A DNA stretch of 7,939 bases. It comes from Deinococcus sp. Its GTDB lineage: Bacteria > Deinococcota > Deinococci > Deinococcales > Deinococcaceae. The translations under genes were made by a program, and so were the position numbers. Position 1 is the first letter of the stretch. Each line of letters starts with the position of its first letter. Of this stretch, positions 1 through 7,074 are shown piece by piece. Under the pieces are notes generated by a model. It was not told where the DNA came from and made no database searches. It saw only the letters and a program-made list of their open reading frames with translations. The stretch is from the NCBI GenBank assembly GCA_030524065.1, contig JAUNHF010000075.1:1-7939 (forward strand), written 5' to 3'.

Positions 1-165
1 CACCATGTAGGAACTGCCTTTGACGGTGTGGGCCGAGCGGAAAAGCTCGTTGATGTCGGCCTCGGCGCCGCGTTCCAGCTGCGCCCGGAGCGCTTCAACG
101 TGCTCCTGCACCTCGGGGGCGAAGTATTCCATCACTTCGGCGTTGTCCCGGCCGAAGGCGGCCAG
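1..165 (-). repeat. Duplicated Hpt unit in the CheA-like gene, copy 2 (third Hpt, partial)
   Basis: Encodes kinase residues 362-416, about two thirds identical (37 of 55 aligned positions by eye) to residues 192-245, with one single-residue gap. Shared landmarks are RDNAEV, EYFAPEVQEH, LFRSAHT and KGS. This looks like an internal tandem duplication of an Hpt module with a period of about 171 residues. The copy continues beyond the left edge. Confidence 0.85.
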
Positions 166-1248
166 TTCGTGCTCCAGGGTGCTCTGGGGCTCACTCAGGG
201 CCTCGGCCGCCTCGGCTCGGGGCTGGAGCGGGGCCTGCGCGGTCTGCTGGGCAGCGGCGCGCTGGGTTTCGCGGGCCACCACTTCGGTCCAGTCGTGGCC
301 GCCGGCCAGCAGCTGCAAGCGGGTGCCCAAGCGGTCAGCCGGCTCGTCCAGTGCGGCACTCTGGCCGCCCGCCACCTGCAACATCTGTGCGATCAGGTCA
401 CTGGCCAGTTCCAGGGTGTCGGCCGCCGGGCCTTCCAGCTCCTGGCGCCCGTCCCGCACGGCGCCCAGCAGGTCTTCCATGCGGTGGGCAAAGTCGCCCA
501 GCGGTTGCAGGCCCACCATGTAGGCGCTGCCCTTGATGGTGTGGGCCGAGCGAAACAGCGCGGCTAGGTCCGGCTCGGCGGCACCCAGGCCCAGCTGAAG
601 GGCGTCAAGGTGTTCCTGCACTTCGGGGGCAAAGTATTCCCAAACCTCGGCGTTGTCACGGGCGAAGTCCTGAAGTTGCCGGCTCAGCTGGTCGCTGGCT
701 GCCTGAGCGGCGCCGTGCACTTCGGTTGGGGCGGCGAGGCTCGCCTGAGCAGCCGAAGCGTCCGCGTCCTGCTCGTCCGTTTCCAGGTCCTCGACCTGGC
801 CGCGCAGGTGTCCGCGTGCCAGGTGAAAGGCGCCCGGCTGGGTCCGCAGCAGCTCGCTCATTTTTTGGGCGGCGCTGCTTTGGGCGAACGTCAGACCCAG
901 GTTGCCTTCGCGGCCGCTGGTCTGCGCCTGCCCGATGGCTCCCCGCAGGGCGCCGACGATGCCGTCCAGCACCTCGGTATAGGTGCCCTGCAACTCCGGG
1001 TTCAGCCGGGGGCGGGGCATCAGCAGCCGCTCGGCCACCGACGCCAGCTGCGCCATCTGCGGAAAGCCGTACAGGCCGGCCGTGCCGCGCAGGCGGTGGG
1101 TCAGCACGCCCAGCGCTTCCATCTGGGGCTCGGCATCTTCGTAGCTCTGGGCACCCCTCAGGTTGTGCAGGCGCTCGTCGATACCGGCCATGGTGTCGCT
1201 GACATCTTCAAAGAAAAAGTGCAGCAGTTCGTTGTTGGCAGTGGTCAT
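1..1248 (-). CDS. CheA-family histidine kinase, ChpA/PilL-like, multi-Hpt N-terminal part (3' end beyond window)
   Basis: The 416 visible codons hold three Hpt (histidine phosphotransfer) units. Hpt 1 is near residues 5-105, with His51 in HRLRG. Hpt 2 is near 190-290, with His236 in AHTIKGSAYMVG. Hpt 3 starts near 362, with His407 in AHTVKGS, and is cut by the left edge. Units 2 and 3 are clear duplicates (RDNAEV, EYFAPEVQEH and LFRSAHT in both), separated by Ala/Glu/Gln-rich linkers. Several Hpt domains ahead of a CheA core are typical of ChpA (Pseudomonas) and PilL-type kinases of type IV pilus chemosensory systems. In that family the CheA core autophosphorylates, and phosphate passes through Hpt histidines to response regulators. 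The core (dimerisation, ATPase, CheW-like and receiver domains) is not in the window, so kinase activity is inferred. The ATG at 1248 follows AAAGGGAG with a short 3-base gap. The gene lies 46 bases downstream of a receptor gene with no terminator between, so it is probably last or near last in the operon. A stand-alone Hpt protein is less likely. Confidence 0.85.
   Translation of the reverse strand, partial: MTTANNELLHFFFEDVSDTMAGIDERLHNLRGAQSYEDAEPQMEALGVLTHRLRGTAGLYGFPQMAQLASVAERLLMPRPRLNPELQGTYTEVLDGIVGALRGAIGQAQTSGREGNLGLTFAQSSAAQKMSELLRTQPGAFHLARGHLRGQVEDLETDEQDADASAAQASLAAPTEVHGAAQAASDQLSRQLQDFARDNAEVWEYFAPEVQEHLDALQLGLGAAEPDLAALFRSAHTIKGSAYMVGLQPLGDFAHRMEDLLGAVRDGRQELEGPAADTLELASDLIAQMLQVAGGQSAALDEPADRLGTRLQLLAGGHDWTEVVARETQRAAAQQTAQAPLQPRAEAAEALSEPQSTLEHELAAFGRDNAEVMEYFAPEVQEHVEALRAQLERGAEADINELFRSAHTVKGSSYMV
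514..675 (-). repeat. Duplicated Hpt unit in the CheA-like gene, copy 1 (second Hpt)
   Basis: Encodes kinase residues 192-245, the partner of the unit at 1-165. The phosphoacceptor is His236. The first Hpt of the protein (His51) is much more distant and is not part of this recent duplication. Confidence 0.85.
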
Positions 1249-1294
1249 GAACTCCCTTTCATGGTGGCCCGCAGCTCCGGGGTGGCCGCCATCA

Positions 1295-3577
1295 TCAGCT
1301 CGGCAGCCGGAAGCGCGTCAGTGAAGCGTTCAGCTGGTCGGCCAACTGCTGAAGCTGCTCGGCGGCGGCGCGGCCCTGCTCCACCGACTGCTGTGAGCGC
1401 TCAGCGGTCTGGGCGATGTCCTGCACCGAGGAGGACACCTGCTCGATGTTCTGCACCTGCTCGCGGGTCGAGATAGAAATCTGTTCGGCCAGCCGGGCCG
1501 ATTCGCGCGACAGCTCACCGATCTGCTCCAGGCGCTGACCGGCGGTTCCGGCCACAGCGTATCCCTGGTTCACTTGCTCGGCGTTTTCGCGCATGGTCCG
1601 CACCACTTCGGCAATCTCGGTCTGAATGCCCTTGATCAGGCCGGTGATCTGGCGGGTGGCCTGGGCCGATTCGTCGGCCAGCTGGCGCACTTCGTCGGCC
1701 ACCACGCTAAAGCGCTCACCGGCGTCGCCTGCACCGGCCGCCTCAATCGAAGCGTGCAGCGACAGCAGGTTGGTCTGTGAGGCAATGCCCGAAATCGTAT
1801 CCACAATCTGACCGATCTGCTTGGAGCGCTCCGCAAGCGCGGCGATGCGTTCTTCGGCGGTCTGGGTGGTGGCGCGAATGCCCTGCATGCCGCTCAGGGT
1901 TTCCTGCACGGCCTGCTGCCCTTCACCCGAAGCCAGCAGCGCCTGACGGGCCGCTTCGGCGGTGGCCTGGGCCAACTGCGCCATGTCCTGAATCTGGCGG
2001 TTTACCTCGGCGGTCTGCTGCGCCACGTTCAGCGCGGCCTCGGTGGTCTGCGCCGTGCCCTGCCGAATGTTCTCGGCCGAGCTGAGCATCTGGCGCGAAC
2101 CGCTGGTCACGGAGGTAGAGGCTTTTTGCACGTTGCCAAGCACGTAGCCCAGCTCCTCGGTCATCAGGTTGATGGAGTCCACCACGTTGCCAAGGACGTC
2201 TTCGGTCACCACGCCGCGCTTGGTGAGGTCACCCTCGGCGATGTCCATGGTGACGTCGAGGAACTGTCCGATGTTGTTCTGGAGGCGTTCCTGTTCGAGG
2301 CGCTCCGCTTCCACGCGGCGTTCGTTGGCTTCGAGCTGCGCGGCGGCCGCGTTGAAGGAACCGGCCAGCGTGCCCAGCTCGTCGCGAGTGGTGACAGGCA
2401 CGCGGGCGGCGAACTGTCTTTGCTCCAGAAGACCGGCCGCAGAGGTGAGCTGTCTGAGCGGCTGGGTAATGGCACGAATCAGGGCGCGCAGCAGGAAGGC
2501 CAGAAGCAGGCCTAGCAATGCCAGTGCCAGGTACAGCAGCACCTGACTGTTGCTGGCGGCGTTGGCCTGCGAGCGGTACACGTCACTCATCTGCGCGTTG
2601 GCCTGCTCGAATGCACTGTACTGAGAGTTCAGAAAGGTATTGGCGAAGGGCAGCAGGTCCGTGCCCACCACGCTGGGCCTGTCGCCTGCCAGCATACCCT
2701 TGCGGGCCGTCTCAAACGCACTGCGCGTGTCGGCGATGGCCTTTTCAAAGGCTGGTTGCAGCTGCTTGTTGGCTTCGGGCGCCGAGACGAGGAAGGCACT
2801 GACCACTTCTTCAAGCTGCTGGGTCAGGCGCAGACCCTCCGTGACATACGCCTGTGCCTGTTCACGCTGCTGCACGGTCAGGGGCCGTTTTTCGGCAGCA
2901 TCAGCCAGAATGATCAGGTTGCCGAAATTTTTGCCGATTTCAGGAAACAGCCGGGGCAGGTCCTGTGACGTGAGGAGGGCCAGCTGACGGGTGGCCCGAT
3001 TCTCGACCGCCAGCATGTTGCCCTGCTCACGCAGCGTGATGAACAGTGGCGTGAGCTGACTGAGGGCGTCGCTGCTCTGAATAAAGATTTCGTCCTCGTT
3101 GGCATCGCCCTCAGCGATGCGGTCGGCCAGTGCTCCCGTTTTCTGCTGCACGTTCTCGGCCTGGGCCAAGATGTCGGGGTTGTTGTGCCGGCGTGCTTCC
3201 GTGAGCAGCCAGGCCGACTGCTCCTTGAGAGCGCTGGGGACCTCTTTCGGCACGGCGGCGGCGTCCATGCCGCGCAGCAACTCCAGATTTTGCTGCAGCT
3301 TCTCCATCTGGCCGAAGGCGGCGGCGGCCTGCGACTGACTTTTGGCCAGGGTCGCCCGCTGAGCGAACTGGCTGCCCAGGGAGAGGCCCACGCCAATCAG
3401 CGGTAATCCCAGCAGGGCGCTGAGCAGCATCAGTTTGCGGCCTACCGAAAGATTGTTGAGTAGGTCGCCCGTCCCGCCCCGGCGCCCGGCCGTGGGCAGA
3501 CTGTCCGGGTTGGGGGCACTTTGGCCAGAGCTGTGCAGGCCGGACGCGCTCGGGTTGTTCGCCTCGGTCGTTGTCAT
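1295..3577 (-). CDS. Methyl-accepting chemotaxis protein, PilJ-like (second of the tandem pair)
   Basis: A 760-residue transmembrane chemoreceptor. A polar N-terminal tail of about 48 residues precedes membrane segment 1 (about 49-70), followed by a mostly helical extracytoplasmic region of about 275 residues and membrane segment 2 (about 345-369). Next come a HAMP domain (about 364-417, with DELGTL), a charged helix, a second HAMP (about 433-487, with EGDLTKR and [14 protein letters not shown]), and the methyl-accepting signalling domain to the C-terminus. The hairpin tip reads IASQTNLLSLHASIEAAGAG and then FSVVADEVRQLA. The VTED...DSIN second HAMP and the GDAG after the tip resemble PilJ, the type IV pilus receptor. 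The protein should form trimers of dimers that control the CheA through the CheW-like protein. The tip departs from the usual ALNA (here SLHA) and EAARAG (here EAAGAG). There is no C-terminal NWETF-type CheR tether; the end is FRLPS. An in-frame GTG at 3601 lies upstream, but AGGAG seven bases before the ATG at 3577 decides the start. It is paralogous to the neighbour 30 bases upstream. Confidence 0.93.
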   Translation of the reverse strand: MTTTEANNPSASGLHSSGQSAPNPDSLPTAGRRGGTGDLLNNLSVGRKLMLLSALLGLPLIGVGLSLGSQFAQRATLAKSQSQAAAAFGQMEKLQQNLELLRGMDAAAVPKEVPSALKEQSAWLLTEARRHNNPDILAQAENVQQKTGALADRIAEGDANEDEIFIQSSDALSQLTPLFITLREQGNMLAVENRATRQLALLTSQDLPRLFPEIGKNFGNLIILADAAEKRPLTVQQREQAQAYVTEGLRLTQQLEEVVSAFLVSAPEANKQLQPAFEKAIADTRSAFETARKGMLAGDRPSVVGTDLLPFANTFLNSQYSAFEQANAQMSDVYRSQANAASNSQVLLYLALALLGLLLAFLLRALIRAITQPLRQLTSAAGLLEQRQFAARVPVTTRDELGTLAGSFNAAAAQLEANERRVEAERLEQERLQNNIGQFLDVTMDIAEGDLTKRGVVTEDVLGNVVDSINLMTEELGYVLGNVQKASTSVTSGSRQMLSSAENIRQGTAQTTEAALNVAQQTAEVNRQIQDMAQLAQATAEAARQALLASGEGQQAVQETLSGMQGIRATTQTAEERIAALAERSKQIGQIVDTISGIASQTNLLSLHASIEAAGAGDAGERFSVVADEVRQLADESAQATRQITGLIKGIQTEIAEVVRTMRENAEQVNQGYAVAGTAGQRLEQIGELSRESARLAEQISISTREQVQNIEQVSSSVQDIAQTAERSQQSVEQGRAAAEQLQQLADQLNASLTRFRLPS
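2097..2289 (-). repeat. Near-identical second-HAMP block shared by the two receptor genes, copy in downstream receptor
   Basis: Aligned by eye to 4413-4605 at a constant offset of 2316 bases. I count 8 mismatches in 193 bases, all silent, and the first 74 bases (2097-2170) are identical. It encodes 63 residues identical in both receptors (from LQNNIGQ to SVTSGS), spanning the second HAMP domain and the start of the signalling helix. Sequence on both sides diverges sharply. Confidence 0.9.
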
Positions 3578-3584
3578 CGTATTG

Positions 3585-3589
3585 CTCCT
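3585..3589 (-). promoter_or_regulatory. Shine-Dalgarno site deciding the start of the downstream receptor
   Basis: AGGAG ends seven bases before the ATG at 3577. It lies inside the open frame that begins at GTG 3601, so initiation at GTG would make the site redundant. This favours the ATG and a 760-residue protein over a 768-residue one. Confidence 0.75.
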
Positions 3590-3607
3590 CATTTCGGGCA
3601 CGCGACT

Positions 3608-5869
3608 TCAGGCGCCGGGCAGGCGGAAGCGCGAGAGCGAGGCGTTGAGCTGGTCGGCGAGGCGCTGTAGCTGATCGGCGGCGGCGCGGCCTTGCTCCAC
3701 CGACTGCTCGGATTCTTGGGCGATCTGGGCGATCTGCTGCACGGCGCTGCCCATTTGCTCGATGCCCTGCACCTGCTGCTGGGTGGCGGACGAGATGTTT
3801 TCGGCCAGCTGGGCCGACTGCTCGGTCAATTCACCGATCTGGCGCAGACGTTCACCGGCGGTGCCGGCCACGCGGTACCCCTGTTCCACCTCGCGGGTGG
3901 ACTCTTCCACGTTCACGACCACGTCCTGAATTTCGGCCTGAATGTTCTGAATCAGTCCGGCGATGCGGCCCGTGGCGGCGGCCGAGTTGTCTGCCAGCTT
4001 GCGCACTTCGTCTGCCACGATTGAGAACCGTCCGCCCGCTTCACCGGCGCCGGCGGCCTCAATGGTGGCGTTCAGTGCCAGCAAGTTGGTCTGGCGGGCA
4101 ATGCCCGAGATGGTGTCCACGATTTCCTGAATTTCCAGTGAGCGGTCCCCCAGGCCCTTAATGCTCTTGGCTACCCCCTGTACCTCGCGGCGGATGTTCT
4201 GCATGCCGTCCAGGGTGCCGGTCACGGCTTCCTGACCCTGCTGCGAGGCGACCAGCGCCTGGCGGGCCGCTTCGGCGGAGGCCTGCGCCTGCTCCGCCAT
4301 CTGACGGATCGAGTCGGTCAGCTCCTGCACCTGCTGGGCCACGCGCTGCGCTTCGGCGGCGGTCATGGCCGTACCCTCCTGAATCTGCGAGGTGGTCGCC
4401 AGCATGGCCTGAGAACCGCTGGTCACGGAGGTAGAGGCTTTTTGCACGTTGCCAAGCACGTAGCCCAGCTCCTCGGTCATCAGGTTAATGGAGTCCACCA
4501 CGTTGCCAAGGACGTCCTCGGTCACGACGCCGCGCTTGGTAAGGTCACCTTCGGCGATGTCCATGGTCACGTCAAGGAACTGACCGATGTTGTTCTGGAG
4601 GCGTTGCTGTTCCAATCGCTCGGCTTCTACGCGGCGCTCGTTTTCTTCCAGCTGCGCGGCGGCGGCGTTGAGGGTCATCGCCAGGGTACCCAGCTCGTCG
4701 CCAGTGGTCACGGGCACGCGGTTAGCGAACTGACCCCGCGAGAGGGCTTCAGCGCCCTCGGTCAGTTGGCTGAGCGGCCGGTTGATGGCGCCTACCAGCA
4801 AGCGGATCAGAACGTATAGCGTAAAAGCGGCCAAAACGGAGCCGATCAGCAGGTTGATCAGCTGCTGCCTGGCGCGGTCGCGCTGCTGGGCAAACTGACT
4901 TTCCAGCTCCTTGGTGGTCTGTCCAAACGCCCCGTACTGAGATTCCAAGATGGGGTTCAGTTCATTCAGCACCTGCGCGGAAGTGAGGTTGGTGCGTTTC
5001 TTTCTCAGCACTTCTCTGCGGACCAGGTCATAGGAGCGGTTGATGTCGGCCAGCATCTTGTCGTAGCTGGGCTTGAGTGCCTGCGCCAGTTCGGGGAACT
5101 CCTCGAACATGATGTTGGAGCGGTTGGTGATGCTGCTGATGGACTCTTCCCCGCGCTCTAGCAGATTGGCAATCTGGACCCGTTGGGCTTCGCTGGCCAC
5201 CCCACCTCTGGCCTGGATCTGGTCCACCACTTCCAGCGACTGCACGATGTACTGACCGCTGTCTGGCAGGGCGACCGGCAGAATCATGCTGGAAAGCAGG
5301 GTCAGGTCGGTGGCGTTATGGGTGTCATCGTTGCTGCCGCCGAACAGATTGCCAGTTTCGGCGGCATGGTCAAACATCGGGACCAGCGCCTGATCCAGCG
5401 CCGCATTGATCTGCTTGGTCAGCACAGGAGCGGTGGCCGAGTTGTTCTGCACGGTCCCCAGTACCTTGTCAACCGTGCTGCTGAGGTCGGTAGCCAGTTC
5501 CCGAAGTTCCGCATTGTTCTGGACTGCGGCGCTGGTCGTCAGCGCACTCACGTTGTCTTTGATGGCGGTGACATATTTATCGTCGATTTGTGACGGTTCG
5601 GAACCACGGATGTAACGCAGATTCTTCTGCAATTCCTGCATGGTCGGATAAAGTGCAGCCACTTCCAACCTACTTTGTGCCGCCTGGTAATCAGTGTAGG
5701 CACCCATGAACTGCGATATGCCCAGGCCGATGAACGGAATGGTCATGTAGGCCAGTGCGGCGGCGATCTTTTGGCGGACCGGCAGGTTGGAGAGGAAATT
5801 GCCTCTCTTGCGGGGAACAACAGGCGTGGGTGTGGCAGCAGGCTGCAAAATAGGACCAGTGGAAGTCAT
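3608..5869 (-). CDS. Methyl-accepting chemotaxis protein, PilJ-like (first of the tandem pair)
   Basis: A 753-residue chemoreceptor with the same plan as its neighbour. A cytoplasmic tail (1-33) rich in Pro and Thr leads to membrane segment 1 (about 34-56), an extracytoplasmic region (about 57-336), membrane segment 2 (about 337-361), HAMP 1 (about 355-408, with DELGTL), a charged helix, HAMP 2 (about 424-478) and the signalling domain. The tip reads [20 protein letters not shown] and then [12 protein letters not shown]. It is closer to consensus than the downstream paralogue because it keeps ALNA, but it has the same EAAGAG in place of EAARAG. The sensor regions of the two receptors differ greatly except for a SQY-AF motif near membrane segment 2, so they may sense different cues. 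The C-terminus has the shared ADQLNASL and FRLP tail. The ATG is preceded by GAGGAG with a five-base gap. The gene follows the CheW-like gene by 79 bases and should be co-transcribed with it. Residues 424-486 are identical to the other receptor. Confidence 0.94.
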   Translation of the reverse strand: MTSTGPILQPAATPTPVVPRKRGNFLSNLPVRQKIAAALAYMTIPFIGLGISQFMGAYTDYQAAQSRLEVAALYPTMQELQKNLRYIRGSEPSQIDDKYVTAIKDNVSALTTSAAVQNNAELRELATDLSSTVDKVLGTVQNNSATAPVLTKQINAALDQALVPMFDHAAETGNLFGGSNDDTHNATDLTLLSSMILPVALPDSGQYIVQSLEVVDQIQARGGVASEAQRVQIANLLERGEESISSITNRSNIMFEEFPELAQALKPSYDKMLADINRSYDLVRREVLRKKRTNLTSAQVLNELNPILESQYGAFGQTTKELESQFAQQRDRARQQLINLLIGSVLAAFTLYVLIRLLVGAINRPLSQLTEGAEALSRGQFANRVPVTTGDELGTLAMTLNAAAAQLEENERRVEAERLEQQRLQNNIGQFLDVTMDIAEGDLTKRGVVTEDVLGNVVDSINLMTEELGYVLGNVQKASTSVTSGSQAMLATTSQIQEGTAMTAAEAQRVAQQVQELTDSIRQMAEQAQASAEAARQALVASQQGQEAVTGTLDGMQNIRREVQGVAKSIKGLGDRSLEIQEIVDTISGIARQTNLLALNATIEAAGAGEAGGRFSIVADEVRKLADNSAAATGRIAGLIQNIQAEIQDVVVNVEESTREVEQGYRVAGTAGERLRQIGELTEQSAQLAENISSATQQQVQGIEQMGSAVQQIAQIAQESEQSVEQGRAAADQLQRLADQLNASLSRFRLPGA
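4413..4605 (-). repeat. Near-identical second-HAMP block shared by the two receptor genes, copy in upstream receptor
   Basis: Partner of the block at 2097-2289, in the same orientation. It encodes receptor residues 424-486. The perfectly identical portion is 4413-4486. Silent differences are confined to the 5' part of the coding sense. Confidence 0.9.
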
Positions 5870-5948
5870 AGAGTCTCCTCAAAACCGAGAGCGTGGGCAA
5901 AAACCTGGGGCGTGGAGGGAAGCCGGGTGCAGGAGCTAGGGCGCAGGG

Positions 5949-6365
5949 TCACACGGGGGCCAAGCGGGCCTGAAGCGTGCTGCTCAGCGCCGCTGGGTTG
6001 ATGACCCGGACCCTGAAGTCCAGGCGGTAGTCCCCGGTTTCCTGGGGCACAGAAATCATGTCGGCGGTGGTCAGGGGTTGTTCGGCGGTCAAATTGCCCA
6101 CCCCTTCATCCATGGGAAACACCAGCAGTTCCTCGCCCATTTGTGCCACCAAGCCCAGCGGGGCACTGTGGCGGGGCAAACCGGCCAGGTGGTGCAGGTC
6201 CAGCAGGGGCCGGGCCTGACCGCCGGCCACCACCAGCCCCGCCAGCCCGCCCCGGCCGCCGGGCAGAGGAGCAACCTGGGCGATTTCAATCACTTCGCGG
6301 CTCAGGCGTGCCGGCAAGCCCAGAACCTCGTCCTTGTAGCGAAACAGCAGCAAACGCTCAGCCAT
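5949..6365 (-). CDS. CheW-domain coupling protein, PilI-like, divergent
   Basis: A 138-residue protein consisting of a single CheW-like domain. CheW-type adaptors hold CheA kinases to chemoreceptor tips in membrane-associated arrays. The CheW signature is visible: an N-terminal strand LLLFRYKDEVLGLPA (5-19) and VIEI; a Pro-Leu-Pro-Gly turn (33-36); the core GLVVAGGQARPLLDLHHLAG (43-62), which matches the family's GLxNLRGxxLPVxDLxxLLG; and a later strand pair around ELLVFPMDE. The NLRG motif is replaced by VAGG, losing an arginine that corresponds to E. coli CheW Arg62 by hand alignment. Start: GAGAGGAG lies six bases before the ATG. Position between the response regulator gene (80 bases upstream) and the receptor genes (79 bases downstream) matches pilI in pilGHIJ-type loci and supports the coupling role. 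The divergence lowers certainty about binding strength, not about the fold. Confidence 0.82.
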   Translation of the reverse strand: MAERLLLFRYKDEVLGLPARLSREVIEIAQVAPLPGGRGGLAGLVVAGGQARPLLDLHHLAGLPRHSAPLGLVAQMGEELLVFPMDEGVGNLTAEQPLTTADMISVPQETGDYRLDFRVRVINPAALSSTLQARLAPV

Positions 6366-6445
6366 AGTTCACTCCTCTCTTTGTGCATTTCGGGTTGTGC
6401 AGTCCGGGGCTCTTGGCGCACTTCGGGGCCGCTTTCCGGGGCCGT

Positions 6446-6805
6446 TCAGATGTGGCGGCTCAGTACACCCTGCACATCGGCCGGGGTGTAGGGCTTGATG
6501 ATGTAATCGGCCGCGCCCTGGCGCAGACCCCACTTGATGTCGGTTTCACTGCCCTTGGACGATACGAAGATCACCTTGAAGTTGGGGGCCGGGAACTCGC
6601 GCTTGATGCCGCGCAGCACCTCATAGCCGTTGCGTCCGGGCATCACCACGTCCAGCAGGACCAAGTCCGGGTTCTCGCTGGCAATCGCCTGCTCTACGCC
6701 AGCCGAGTCGCTGATGCTGGCTACCGTGTGGCCCATGCCACGCAGCACTTCGGTCATAAAACGGATATCGGCGGGGGAATCGTCAACCAGTAGAATTTTT
6801 GCCAT
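6446..6805 (-). CDS. Single-domain response regulator, PilH/CheY-like
   Basis: A 119-residue receiver domain with no output domain. All key residues are in place: the acidic pair Asp8-Asp9 (ILLVDDSP), phosphoacceptor Asp52 (LVLLDVVMPGRNG), the switch Ser82/Ser83 (VIFVSSKG) and Lys104 (YIIKPY). The stretch SKGSETDIKWGLRQGAADY closely follows the TTKxQETDxxWGxRQGAxDY region of PilH, the retraction-linked regulator of type IV pilus chemosensory systems, so PilH-like is preferred over flagellar CheY. It should take phosphate from the multi-Hpt kinase encoded at the end of the operon and act on pilus motors or a partner protein. It is the first gene of the operon. The start has GGAGGA nine bases upstream, and this site overlaps an inverted repeat. 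No second, PilG-like regulator is seen in the window. Confidence 0.92.
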   Translation of the reverse strand: MAKILLVDDSPADIRFMTEVLRGMGHTVASISDSAGVEQAIASENPDLVLLDVVMPGRNGYEVLRGIKREFPAPNFKVIFVSSKGSETDIKWGLRQGAADYIIKPYTPADVQGVLSRHI

Positions 6806-6813
6806 CAGAGATC

Positions 6814-6827
6814 TTCCTCCAGAGGAA
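6814..6827 (-). promoter_or_regulatory. Inverted repeat over the Shine-Dalgarno of the response regulator gene
   Basis: On the minus strand TTCCTC-TG-GAGGAA is a perfect 6+2+6 inverted repeat. In RNA the likely form is a five-pair stem (UUCCU with AGGAA) closed by a four-base CUGG loop. The 3' arm contains the GGAGGA ribosome site, nine bases before the ATG at 6805. Such a hairpin could dampen translation of the first gene. The stem is short, so a chance origin is possible. Confidence 0.4.
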
Positions 6828-6931
6828 ATTGGGATAAGGGGTATGGGGCGTATCGGACATGCAAGAACGCCTTGTCAGGCCAGAGAATGTCCCTAAATAC
6901 CTCTTTAGAATCCATCCATCTCCTCACCGTG

Positions 6932-6960
6932 CTCTTACACCTCCACTGCAAAGCGGACAA
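6932..6960 (-). promoter_or_regulatory. Possible promoter of the chemosensory operon
   Basis: Read on the minus strand: TTGTCC (-35-like, 4 of 6 to TTGACA), a 17-base spacer, then TAAGAG (weak -10, 3 of 6 to TATAAT). It would give a leader of roughly 120 bases before the response regulator. This is the best-spaced candidate I found in the intergenic region, but the match is poor. Confidence 0.22.
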
Positions 6961-7061
6961 AACGCGTCTGATACACCTTTTTGCGGATGAACCTTAATTC
7001 ACGTTTCCCAGCTTTGGGCTGTTTGAAACGGGCCGCGGGCCGGCATTTGCCTGTGCCGCGC

Positions 7062-7067
7062 TACCTT
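7062..7067 (+). promoter_or_regulatory. Possible -10 element for leaderless transcription of the hypothetical gene
   Basis: TACCTT fits the TANNNT -10 pattern and ends seven bases before the ATG at 7075, which would place the transcription start at or next to the A of the start codon. Leaderless mRNAs with this arrangement are frequent in Deinococcus (established from transcript mapping in D. deserti). No good -35 is seen at the expected distance. Confidence 0.35.
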
Positions 7068-7074
7068 AAGGGAT

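Larger units (their letters stand above)
6806..7074. other. Divergent intergenic region, 269 bases
   Basis: Separates the minus-strand chemosensory operon from the plus-strand hypothetical gene and must carry both start regions. It is visibly less GC-rich in its middle (about 6885-7030) than the coding DNA. It holds the candidate elements listed separately and a small inverted repeat, CTAAA-TACCTC-TTTAG, at 6893-6908. I found no convincing small ORF, tRNA, riboswitch or factor-independent terminator in it, and no copy of the palindromic Deinococcus radiation/desiccation response motif. Confidence 0.7.

Noticed and set aside
28..567. Plus-strand open frame of 179 codons with FHHFGV-like patterns
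   Set aside because: Antisense mirror of the Hpt repeats; its own internal similarity simply reflects the Hpt duplication on the minus strand.
610..1476. Plus-strand open frame of 288 codons
   Set aside because: It lies antisense to the CheA-like gene and crosses into the end of a receptor gene. Long antisense frames are expected in GC-rich coding DNA, and the translation shows low-complexity Arg/Ala/Pro runs with no domain.
2126..2515. Similar plus-strand frames beginning [15 protein letters not shown] at 2126 and 4442
   Set aside because: The matching pair looked like a repeated small gene, but it is the reverse strand of the identical second-HAMP block in the two receptors.
3577..3601. 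GTG at 3601 as start of the downstream receptor
   Set aside because: It would place the start seven bases before the stop codon of the preceding gene without a good SD of its own, whereas the ATG at 3577 has AGGAG at ideal spacing.
6366..6445. Repeated CGGCCCCG motif between the response regulator and CheW-like genes, considered as a terminator
   Set aside because: The two copies are direct, not inverted, no stable stem with a T-run follows, and the gene order argues for read-through.
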